Translations under genes and position numbers: made by a program | Part shown: positions 1 through 7,183 of the stretch, piece by piece | How positions within the stretch are numbered: the stretch's first letter is position 1 | How the letters are laid out: the number at the start of each line of letters is the position of its first letter | The notes under the pieces: generated by a model | The model's database searches: none | What the model was told of the DNA's origin: nothing | Seen by the model: the letters and a program-made list of their open reading frames with translations, nothing else | Assembly: GCF_003062295.1 (NCBI RefSeq) | Contig: NZ_PYCN01000002.1 | Span: 680,136-744,135, forward strand | Source: Bradyrhizobium algeriense | GTDB taxonomy: Bacteria > Pseudomonadota > Alphaproteobacteria > Rhizobiales > Xanthobacteraceae | Direction of reading: 5' to 3' | DNA: 64,000 bases

Positions 1-1024
1 CCCTGGCGCCGTAATTGTTGGCCTGGTTGAACGGGACCGCGGTGACGCGCTGGTTCAACAGCGCCACGATGACCAGCGCAACTCCCGAGCCCAGCACGAT
101 GAATCCGAGATGCGGATGGATCAGGAACACCACGGCGAAATAGACCGGCGCCATCGGCGTATCGAACATCGTCAGCAATACCGGACCGGTAATGAACGCG
201 CGGAGATGCTGCAGGTCGGCCAGCGTCTGGAATTCGCGACTGGATCCGCTCTGCGCGGATTTGGCGGCGGCGCTCAGCACGGGTCCGCCCAATTTGGCTT
301 CGGTTTCGACCGCAACCCGCATCAGGATGAGGCGCCGCATCATGTCCATCAGCACATGCGCCGCGATCGCGATGATCACGATGATGGTCAGCATCACCAG
401 CGTGTCCGTGCTGCGGCTGGTCAGCACGCGATCGGACATGTTGAACAGGTAGATCGGGATGGCGAGCACCAGCAGGTTGACCGCAACCGAGAAAAATCCC
501 ACGGTCACCAGGTTGCGGCGGGCGTTCGCCAGACCGCTGCCGAGCACGTCCCTGAATTCATTGTCGCTGGAACGCTTATGCATCGGTGGGGAGTTACCGC
601 CACCACCTCCTCCACCACCGTTGCCGCCTGAAGAGCCGCTGCCGTCCTTGTCGCCTCCGGTGCGCAGCGGCGGGGCTGGAACCGCTTGCTCGATCACGAC
701 GGTGGATCCCGGCGGCGGGCTCTTGGCTTCCGTCTTGGCTTCCGTCTTGGCTTCCGTTTTGGCTTGAGTCTTGGCCTCCGTCCTGGCTTCTTCCCGCGGA
801 GATGGCTTGACCGACGGCAGCTCGACGATCTTGGCCCCGGCCCGGGCATCGTTCTCATCGGCAAATTTGACGGGCGGATCTTCAGCCGGATCTTCGGCGC
901 GCGAAGGCAGCGCATCAAACCACGGACGAAGCGGAATTATCTTCGCCGTGTTCGACGTTGCTTCGTCATGCTGAATTAGGCGTCCGCTCGCGGCGCTGCC
1001 TGGACGATTATCCCAGCCCCACAT
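1..1024 (-). CDS. Type I secretion ABC transporter (PrtD/LapB-like), 3' end outside window
   Basis: This is the first 341 codons of an inner-membrane ABC exporter, translated from the complement. Residues 1-155 are an unusual N-terminal extension. It contains a KTEA tandem repeat (about 79-102, encoded by a 12-bp DNA repeat near 722-796) and a Gly-rich run (about 132-143). The transmembrane part follows, with the type I exporter pattern SDRVLTSRSTDTLVML near 197-212 and MFDTPMAPVYFAVVFLIHP further on. The ATP-binding domain lies beyond base 1. The start at 1024 has an AGGAGAG ribosome site about 8 bases upstream. The gene lies downstream of the repeat protein at 1073-3010 on the same strand, so it probably exports that protein. 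The family is fairly sure; the substrate is inferred. Confidence 0.85.
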   Translation of the reverse strand, partial: MWGWDNRPGSAASGRLIQHDEATSNTAKIIPLRPWFDALPSRAEDPAEDPPVKFADENDARAGAKIVELPSVKPSPREEARTEAKTQAKTEAKTEAKTEAKSPPPGSTVVIEQAVPAPPLRTGGDKDGSGSSGGNGGGGGGGGNSPPMHKRSSDNEFRDVLGSGLANARRNLVTVGFFSVAVNLLVLAIPIYLFNMSDRVLTSRSTDTLVMLTIIVIIAIAAHVLMDMMRRLILMRVAVETEAKLGGPVLSAAAKSAQSGSSREFQTLADLQHLRAFITGPVLLTMFDTPMAPVYFAVVFLIHPHLGFIVLGSGVALVIVALLNQRVTAVPFNQANNYGAR

Positions 1025-1072
1025 TTGAAAACTCTCCTGCAATTGCAATAAACAAAACAACCGCCCTTGCCG

Positions 1073-3010
1073 CTAGTGCAGCATGCTTGCCATCGGGTCT
1101 GACTGAACCGAATTGGCAATCGCTGATGGCGGCGGGCTCGCCGTGTCCTGGGGGTGGTCATCGACGAAAGCAATGAGTTCAGTCACCAGCGCGTGGGTAT
1201 CGCCGTTGACGGCGCTGTCCGAAGCTGTCGGCACCAGATCGGCCTGCACCAAAATGGAATCGGTGTAGATCTGGCCCCCGACGTAAGTTGCATCAGGATT
1301 GACGTCCACGATCGCAGCGTCGTTGACCAGTTCGTTGCCGCCTGTGGTGACAGACTGCGTCACGGCTCCGTCCGGATCAAGCGCCAGCAGATCGGCCACG
1401 GGCTGGTTCTGGAGCTGATACATCACGTCGACGTCGGAGGTGATGTTGGTCTGCCAAGCCGCGTTGATGTCGTAATAGTCTCCGGTGATGTAGAGCACTT
1501 TCAGCGGGCCACCATGACCGATAAGGGCGCCGGCCAGTTCGGGATCGAGCGATGTCATGCCGGCGTCAAGCAGGCTTTGGATCAGCTCGAGGTTCCCGGG
1601 CAGTCCATCGAAAGTATCGCCGCCATAATTCGCAATCGTGGCGTCGTTCAACAGGTTGTTGTTGTCTGAACTCGCTGATTGAGACGGATCGGCTCCGTCG
1701 GCCGCCATCTTGATCTTGTCATTGTCCAACAGGATGTTGTTTTGAAAGATCACATTCAGGCCGTGATAGCTGCCCTTGATGATGATCAGGTCGTATTCAA
1801 CGCTGCCGTCGATAATCTGGGCCAGATTACCCTGGGTATTGTAACCACTGACGAGGTTATAATGGCTGCTGCTGCTGACCTGTGTTGCTACATCGTTATC
1901 GGAGAGAAGGTTGACCTGCGCGACTGCATGAACGCTGTAGAAGTCGCCGTCGACCACGTCGACGATCCAGTTCGGGCCGGCAAATTGGGCCGAGAAGCCG
2001 GTGTAGATGCTGGGATTCTGGACAAAATCGGCGATATTGGTCGCGACGTCCTGATCGCTGGTAGATGATGGCTCGCGGTCCCCACCCGATATGCGGACCC
2101 GATCATCGTCCATAATGGTGTTGGTCTGGAAGATGGCATCGGTCTTGAAGTAATCTCCCATCACCACCATGGTGCGGGCGGATTCGCCGATATCGACGAT
2201 CAGTGCCGCGTTGATGCTGAAGTTATTGCCCAACGAAGCCCACTGGCCGATACCATGCCCGGTGTCGGGCAGTTCCGGCGCCTCGGCCGGCGGCGTCTCT
2301 TCCGACGGCCGCTCCTGCAGCTCGCCGTTGACATAGTAGCCAGGGGTCACCGAGTGTGCATCCGGCGTGCCCCCACGGTCGGCCCAGTCGGCATCGTGAG
2401 TGCTCAGGAAATCCGTAGCGCCGCCATCGGTCTGCGGCATCTGCCAGTTGACAGGAATTGCGGCGTTCGCATCGGCCGCCAACTCCTCGATAATGGTCAT
2501 CGCATCGCTGTTGAGGCGTTCGATCAGAGGCGCAACTACGGCCAGGGCATCCGCCGGCAGATTGACGTCGTCATCATGCATGAAGTTGTATTGATGAGCC
2601 GTCAGTTGGGTCTCCGGGCCACCATCCTGGTATTTTACTGTGACGTGATGTTCGACGCTGCCTCCTCCACCACCGCCGCCCGGCGGTTTCAGCAGCGGCA
2701 CGTTCGGCGCCGGCGAACGCGGAAAGAAATCTGAATCGTCGTCCTCGGGATTCCGAAGCAGCTTGAGCGGGCGGCCTCGGACGAAATGGATCGGATCGTC
2801 CGGCATCAGCTCCGGCACCGGGCCGGCCGCGGCCTCCATATCTTCAGGCACGACGCGATAATCGTAATTCGGCCGCAGCGTGGTGTAATCGCCGGGAGGA
2901 CGGGGCGCGAGACTCTCGTCATACTGGACGCGGTCGCGGGCGATATCGTGGAAGATCTGCAGATATCCTGCGAAGTGCGAAATTATTTCAACGAAGCTCG
3001 CTGACGCCAT
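1073..3010 (-). CDS. Repeat-containing acidic protein, candidate type I secretion substrate
   Basis: The 645-residue protein has no N-terminal signal peptide. It has a proline/acidic-rich N-terminal third, a Gly run at 111-117 and a hydrophobic helix near 153-183. The C-terminal 380 residues carry a degenerate repeat of the form GDYxxxxAxxQxNxxxDxD at about 285-303, 355-373, 412-431 and 510-528, with a weaker copy near 578-592. Between these lie Asn-rich stretches such as GNELVNDAAI. Asp/Asn-rich repeats, lack of a signal peptide and a type I exporter 48 bases downstream suggest export by that system. The start at 3010 has GGGAGG five to six bases upstream. No enzyme motif was seen. Adhesin or matrix protein is a guess. 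Confidence 0.7.
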   Translation of the reverse strand: MASASFVEIISHFAGYLQIFHDIARDRVQYDESLAPRPPGDYTTLRPNYDYRVVPEDMEAAAGPVPELMPDDPIHFVRGRPLKLLRNPEDDDSDFFPRSPAPNVPLLKPPGGGGGGGSVEHHVTVKYQDGGPETQLTAHQYNFMHDDDVNLPADALAVVAPLIERLNSDAMTIIEELAADANAAIPVNWQMPQTDGGATDFLSTHDADWADRGGTPDAHSVTPGYYVNGELQERPSEETPPAEAPELPDTGHGIGQWASLGNNFSINAALIVDIGESARTMVVMGDYFKTDAIFQTNTIMDDDRVRISGGDREPSSTSDQDVATNIADFVQNPSIYTGFSAQFAGPNWIVDVVDGDFYSVHAVAQVNLLSDNDVATQVSSSSHYNLVSGYNTQGNLAQIIDGSVEYDLIIIKGSYHGLNVIFQNNILLDNDKIKMAADGADPSQSASSDNNNLLNDATIANYGGDTFDGLPGNLELIQSLLDAGMTSLDPELAGALIGHGGPLKVLYITGDYYDINAAWQTNITSDVDVMYQLQNQPVADLLALDPDGAVTQSVTTGGNELVNDAAIVDVNPDATYVGGQIYTDSILVQADLVPTASDSAVNGDTHALVTELIAFVDDHPQDTASPPPSAIANSVQSDPMASMLH

Positions 3011-3139
3011 GGGAACCTCCCCGTCGCCGTAGACTATGAAGCCGCGGTACGGTCCTCAGTCCTTCGGCAACTGCAGCGACGAAATGAATGAATGAAAAAA
3101 GACCCGCGCGGCTGGCGCCGCGCGGATCGAACGCTAAAA

Positions 3140-3961
3140 CTAGCCTATGTCGTTATCAGTCAGATTGTCACCCGCAGCCTGAATGGTGATGCTGTTGAAC
3201 TGGATGTTCGCACCCTGCGTGATGTTCTGATCGAAGGCAGACTGGTTGAGAACTGCATCGGCGCTGGACGCGACGTTTGCACGATCGCCAATATCGCCGG
3301 CGTCGATCCTGGACGTCCCGCCCTCGATCTTGGCGTCCATGCTGAAGCTGGCACCCGGCTCACACCACGATCCACCGTTGCCGCCATAGTAGGTGGCAGA
3401 CGAGCTGTTGCTGTCTTGATCGACCAGGTTGTTGACCTGATCAATATTGAACTGGTTGCCGTCGTTCATCTTCTGGTCGACCACGTCGGGCATGACAATA
3501 GACCCGGCCGTAGTGAAGTTGTAGAGATCGATGACCGGGCTGCTCAGCCCGCTCGTGTCCACGTCGACATCCACATCGACATCAACGTCCACCTTGCTCT
3601 CGACGGTGTTTTCGATCTTGTTTTCGATGTCGTTGTCGATCTTGTTGTCGACCGTGTTGTCGAGATCGTTATCTACCTTGTTGTCGAGCTTGTTGTCGAC
3701 GGTATTTTCGTTCTTGTTCTCATTCTCATTCTTGTTGTCATTGTCGTTCTCGTTGTCGTTCTCGTTCTCGTTCTCGCTCTTGGAATCCAGCGACTGAACG
3801 GCGAACTGCAACTGGCCCTGACCCTGACCTTGGCCCTGACCTTGACCCTGGAGCTGAGCCTGGAGATTGGCCTGCGCCTGCAACTGGTCTTGCTTCTGGT
3901 CCTGGTCTTGATCCTGGTCCTGGTTGTTCTTGGGGTCGTACTTCTTCTTTGGGCTACCCAT
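3140..3961 (-). CDS. Extreme low-complexity Q/N/D/E repeat protein, candidate secreted
   Basis: This 273-residue protein opens with MGSPKKKYDP. It then runs through a QD/QA/QG-rich block (about 14-60), an NE/ND dipeptide block (about 70-97), VDNKxDN-type units (about 98-130) and a run of VD dipeptides (about 136-145). The C-terminal 125 residues are of ordinary composition, rich in Asn, Asp and Ser. The ATG at 3961 is chosen over an upstream ATG at 4075 because CAGGAG lies seven bases before it. There is no signal peptide. It lies immediately upstream of the other repeat protein and the type I exporter on the same strand, so it may be a second secreted substrate or matrix component. Function unknown. 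Confidence 0.65.
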   Translation of the reverse strand: MGSPKKKYDPKNNQDQDQDQDQKQDQLQAQANLQAQLQGQGQGQGQGQGQLQFAVQSLDSKSENENENDNENDNDNKNENENKNENTVDNKLDNKVDNDLDNTVDNKIDNDIENKIENTVESKVDVDVDVDVDVDTSGLSSPVIDLYNFTTAGSIVMPDVVDQKMNDGNQFNIDQVNNLVDQDSNSSSATYYGGNGGSWCEPGASFSMDAKIEGGTSRIDAGDIGDRANVASSADAVLNQSAFDQNITQGANIQFNSITIQAAGDNLTDNDIG

Positions 3962-4261
3962 GACGGGCTCCTGAGGTTGGAGCATCGCGGGCGGAACGAG
4001 ATCGCTGATCTTCTGAGTCTGCGGTCTTCGAAGCGCGGCGGTGCTCTTTGCGTCGGTCCTTCCGACTGCCGGCACCTCGCCTTATTGCGGGTGTCAGCAA
4101 TGTCAGTTTGCCGACACATCTTCGCAAACAACATGCACGCATTAGATGCAGCGCTGTATCTTGCGATATCAACCATCGACGCCGTTGTTGCTTCGACAGA
4201 GTCAGTTTTTGAGTGAACAGAAGCGGGACGAGGCAGGATTGCTCGTCATGCGCGGCCTGTT

Positions 4262-4879
4262 TCAAGCCGCATCAACGGACACGCTTTGTGGCCGCGCGCC
4301 GCAGACATGCGCTTCAAGGCGTGGCAGCAGATCCCAGATCTCGCGGTTGATTTTCGTCATCTCGTGGGTCGTCCGCAGCATCTCCTGCAGACGGCCTTCG
4401 TCCAGCGCCTTTATCTCTCCGAACCTCAGGCTCGACCTTGTTTCCATCAATCGCATCGACTGTGTATGGGTGATGGCGCCCGAGGAATCGAAGATGAACA
4501 TGCAGTGATTCAATTCATTGCGGACCTTGGTGGACTCCGAGAACCGTTCGATGAGCGCCGTCAGATTTTTCGACAGGACCTTGTCGCTAACCCTGATCTT
4601 GGCCAGCCGCTGGATCAGATCGAGTCTCGCGCGGGTCGTGTTCAAAGTCGCGAACACCACCGCGGCGGAAGCCTCGTCGGTGCGCAGCAAAATCATCAGC
4701 ACGTAGATGAAAAGGCTTTCGTTGTTCGACCAGCTGCAGATCAGGTTTCCCATCAGGGCGAGAACGAATGTACGGCGGTCTGCCGAGGCTGGCGCGGCCG
4801 CGGCGAGCATGTCGAAGTCCGGCTTTGGAGGCAGTTTGCTGACAAACATGGCAATGGGTCCGCGGATGCAGGCCGACAT
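4262..4879 (-). CDS. Hypothetical protein, 205 aa
   Basis: No family was recognised. The protein is mostly helical. A hydrophobic stretch (TFVLALMGNLICSWSNNESLFIYVLMILL, about 37-65) is followed by a charged region with Arg/Lys-rich helices (TTRARLDLIQRLAKIRVSDK) and a C-terminal part resembling a coiled coil. No signal peptide is evident. The start at 4879 has only a weak ribosome site; an in-frame ATG at 4849 is possible. It lies on the same strand as the type I secretion genes and diverges from the LuxR-type regulator, so it may belong to that locus. Confidence 0.6.
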   Translation of the reverse strand: MSACIRGPIAMFVSKLPPKPDFDMLAAAAPASADRRTFVLALMGNLICSWSNNESLFIYVLMILLRTDEASAAVVFATLNTTRARLDLIQRLAKIRVSDKVLSKNLTALIERFSESTKVRNELNHCMFIFDSSGAITHTQSMRLMETRSSLRFGEIKALDEGRLQEMLRTTHEMTKINREIWDLLPRLEAHVCGARPQSVSVDAA

Positions 4880-5109
4880 ATTCGCTCATTTGATCGTAAC
4901 GGCTTCGTCGCCAAGGCAGTACATATCGAAAGATATAGTAGCAGAGGTTGGGTCTGCATTCTCATACAACCATTATACTCAAAAATGTCGCCTTCCCGCT
5001 GCGATCTTGCTGCAGTTCCCTTTTTTCCGACGACTTCTTGTCACACTCGGGCTCCACTTGGCATTCCGTTGGAACAAGCGTAAACTTTTATGCACAATTA
5101 AGATGCTAA

Positions 5110-5124
5110 GTGATCTGCTTCACA
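5110..5124. promoter_or_regulatory. CRP-like half-palindrome pair GTGA-N6-TCAC
   Basis: The sequence AGTGATCTGCTTCACA matches nine of ten bases of the TGTGA-N6-TCACA consensus. It lies about 95 bases upstream of the LuxR-type regulator start. The match is by eye only, and CRP-type control in this organism is inferred. Confidence 0.35.
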
Positions 5125-5151
5125 GCGGTCCAGAAGGGGCGGAAGCACTCT

Positions 5152-5196
5152 ATCGATAGTCATAGGATGTAATCATCGATAGTCATTGGACGTAAT
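5152..5196. repeat. Tandem direct repeat, two 22-bp copies, period 23
   Basis: Copies at 5152-5173 and 5175-5196 share 20 of 22 bases, each starting ATCGATAGTCAT and ending GTAAT. The second copy ends 17 bases before the ATG of the LuxR-type regulator, so a bound protein would block or guide transcription there. Autoregulation is plausible. Confidence 0.7.
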
Positions 5197-5213
5197 TAAT
5201 ATAGGGGCGCGTT

Positions 5214-6086
5214 ATGTCGGTCCCGTTCAAGAAGACGGTTTTCCTTGTCGACGCGATGGCCTTCAGACGAGCTCGCGCAGAGAGCTTCCTAAACCCGTGG
5301 GCACGGAACGAAAGCGTCGAACTGATTTCGCTCGATCCTGACGAAGCCCACACGAGACTCGTCGAGCGCGCCGTATGCGACATGCTGATTTACAGCGTCG
5401 GCGCGCCCTCTCCCCACGAGGTCTTCACCGAGATACAGGTATTGCATACGCTTCGCCGTGACGCGGCGCTCGCGATCGTCTCCGACGACGAAAACCCCGC
5501 CACCGTCCTCGCTGCGATGCGTTGCGGGGCTCAGGGTTACTTCAGCAATTCCATGGCGCCCGAACTTGCGTTGCAGGCCCTTTCGTTCGTCCTCCACGGC
5601 GGCACTTATTTTCCGCCGACCGCCATCCTGGCCAGCCAGACCTTCAGCACACCGACGCCCATCGAATACAGGCTGCCTGAACTTTCCCAGGAGCAATCGC
5701 TTCCGGGGCCTGAACAACAGACGCAGGCGCCGCCTCTCGGACCGGGGGACGGCCTTTACGAGCCGCAAGTCCCCCTTTTCGACGACAGGGTACCTAGCGT
5801 GCCGCGCCATAGCTTCAACGGCGTACGGCCCGCGCCCGAGTTTACCGAGCGGCAGTACGCCGTTCTGGTTTGCCTCTGCCAGGGCGACCCCAACAAGGTC
5901 ATCGGTCGCAAGCTCGGCATGACCGAAACAACCGTGAAAGTCCATGTCCGCGAAATCATGCGCAAGCTGGGCGTAAGCAACCGGACCCAGGTCGCGATCG
6001 CCGCGGCGCATGTCTGCTCGAACAACGCAGTCGAACTGGTTTCCGCGGATTTATCCATGGCGGTCAAGCCGTCGATCTCTCACTAG
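5214..6086 (+). CDS. LuxR/NarL-type response regulator with degenerate receiver
   Basis: The 290-residue protein has an N-terminal receiver-like domain (about 7-135) and a C-terminal LuxR helix-turn-helix (about 205-262; TERQYAVLVCLCQGDPNKVI then TETTVKVHVREIMRKLGVSN). In the receiver, the position matching the phospho-accepting Asp (five residues after Asp56 in CDMLIYSVGAP) is Ser61. The acidic pair after beta-1 is also missing (FLVDAMAF). It is therefore probably not phosphorylated in the usual way. AGGGGCG lies about seven bases before the start. It diverges from the secretion-locus genes, whose control is its most likely role (inference). Confidence 0.85.
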   Translation: MSVPFKKTVFLVDAMAFRRARAESFLNPWARNESVELISLDPDEAHTRLVERAVCDMLIYSVGAPSPHEVFTEIQVLHTLRRDAALAIVSDDENPATVLAAMRCGAQGYFSNSMAPELALQALSFVLHGGTYFPPTAILASQTFSTPTPIEYRLPELSQEQSLPGPEQQTQAPPLGPGDGLYEPQVPLFDDRVPSVPRHSFNGVRPAPEFTERQYAVLVCLCQGDPNKVIGRKLGMTETTVKVHVREIMRKLGVSNRTQVAIAAAHVCSNNAVELVSADLSMAVKPSISH

Positions 6087-6357
6087 CGATGAATTTTCGG
6101 CACCGCGTCCCAAGTGCCATTGCGCCATCCTTGCGGAAATGAATCAGTACCCAATCGGTTCTACAATGCGCGCGTTGGAGAAGACACAGGGTTCATTGGT
6201 ACTAATCCTTCCGACATAGCGATTCACGAAAGAACGAGTACCGCGGAGGCTTTCGCACCCCCCTCGTTCTCCGGTCCTCCGCTCCAGCCGGGATTCGCGG
6301 CAGGGACACGCTTCTGAAGGAAAAGCCGGGCCCCGGGCGGCCCTTTCCCGCGGCCGA

Positions 6358-7098
6358 TGGCGCGCTCGATCGGCCCCGCGAGGATGCGCCGGGCGGCGCG
6401 CGGCGGCTATCGCGCCGGCCATGACCGGATCATCGATCACATGATGATGGACGGGCTGGAAGACGCCTACGAGACCGGCCGCTCGATGGGCGATTTCGGC
6501 GAGGCCACCGCCGAGGCCTATCAGTTCACCCGCAAGGACCAGGATACCTATGCGATGGAGACGCTGACCCTCGCCCGCAAGGCGGTCGAGGGTGGCGCGT
6601 TCAGGGCCGAGATCGCGCCAGTCACGCTCACCGAAGGCCGGCCCGCGCGTCGTCGCCAATGCCGATGGCGCCGCGGCGCTCATTCTGGCCAGGCGTTCGC
6701 TCGCCGATCGCGACGGCCTGCCGGTGCTCGCCGAGATCAAGGGCCACGCCACCCACAGCCAGGAGCCGCAGTGGTTCACCACCGCGCCGATCCCGGCCAT
6801 CCGCAAGCTGCTCGACAAGGTCGGCTGGGCTGTCTCCGACGTCGACCTGTTCGAGATCAACGAAGCGTTCGCAGTGGTGGCGATGGCGGCGCAGAAGGAT
6901 CTCGGCATCGCCAGAGAAAAACTCAACGTCAATGGCGGCGCCTGCGCACTCGGCCATCCGATCGGCGCCACCGGCGCGCGATTGATCGTGACGCTGCTGC
7001 ATGCGCTGGAAGCGCGGAACCTGAGACGCGGCGTCGCCGCTTTGTGCATCGGCGGCGGCGAAGCTACCGCCATCGCGGTCGAGCGCGCCGTTCGCTGA
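6358..7098 (+). pseudogene. Acetyl-CoA acetyltransferase (thiolase) remnant
   Basis: The first part (GGYRAGHDRIIDHMMMDGLE) and the second part (LFEINEAFAVVAMAAQ, NVNGGACALGHPIGATGARL, ending AVERAVR) are thiolase sequence in two different frames. The frame changes near 6640, where about 40 residues of normal thiolase are also missing. The N-terminal third, with the nucleophilic Cys, is absent. The second frame keeps the active-site His region and a CIGGGEA version of the CxG motif. No intact start is present. It is a decayed gene, not an enzyme. Confidence 0.85.
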
Positions 7099-7183
7099 CC
7101 GGGCGACTGAACGACATGCGGGCGGCATGAACGGTGTCGCTCGGCGCCAGGGCCACAGAAAAAATGGCCGCGGCGTCTCCGTG

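Larger units (their letters stand above)
4880..5213. promoter_or_regulatory. Divergent intergenic region with direct repeats and a CRP-like site
   Basis: This 334-bp AT-richer region separates two divergent genes. It holds a CRP-type palindrome (5110-5123) and two tandem 22-bp repeats (5152-5196), listed separately. No reading frame in it looks like a gene. Confidence 0.5.

Noticed and set aside
722..796. Short direct repeats resembling a CRISPR array
   Set aside because: The 12-bp units are contiguous, without spacers, and encode KTEA in frame in the exporter.
3092..4216. Hydrophobic plus-strand frame (Leu/Val repeats) opposite the Q/N/D repeat protein
   Set aside because: The repeats look like membrane helices only because the complement of Asn/Asp/Gln codons gives Leu/Val. 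There is no ribosome site, and the minus strand start is well supported.
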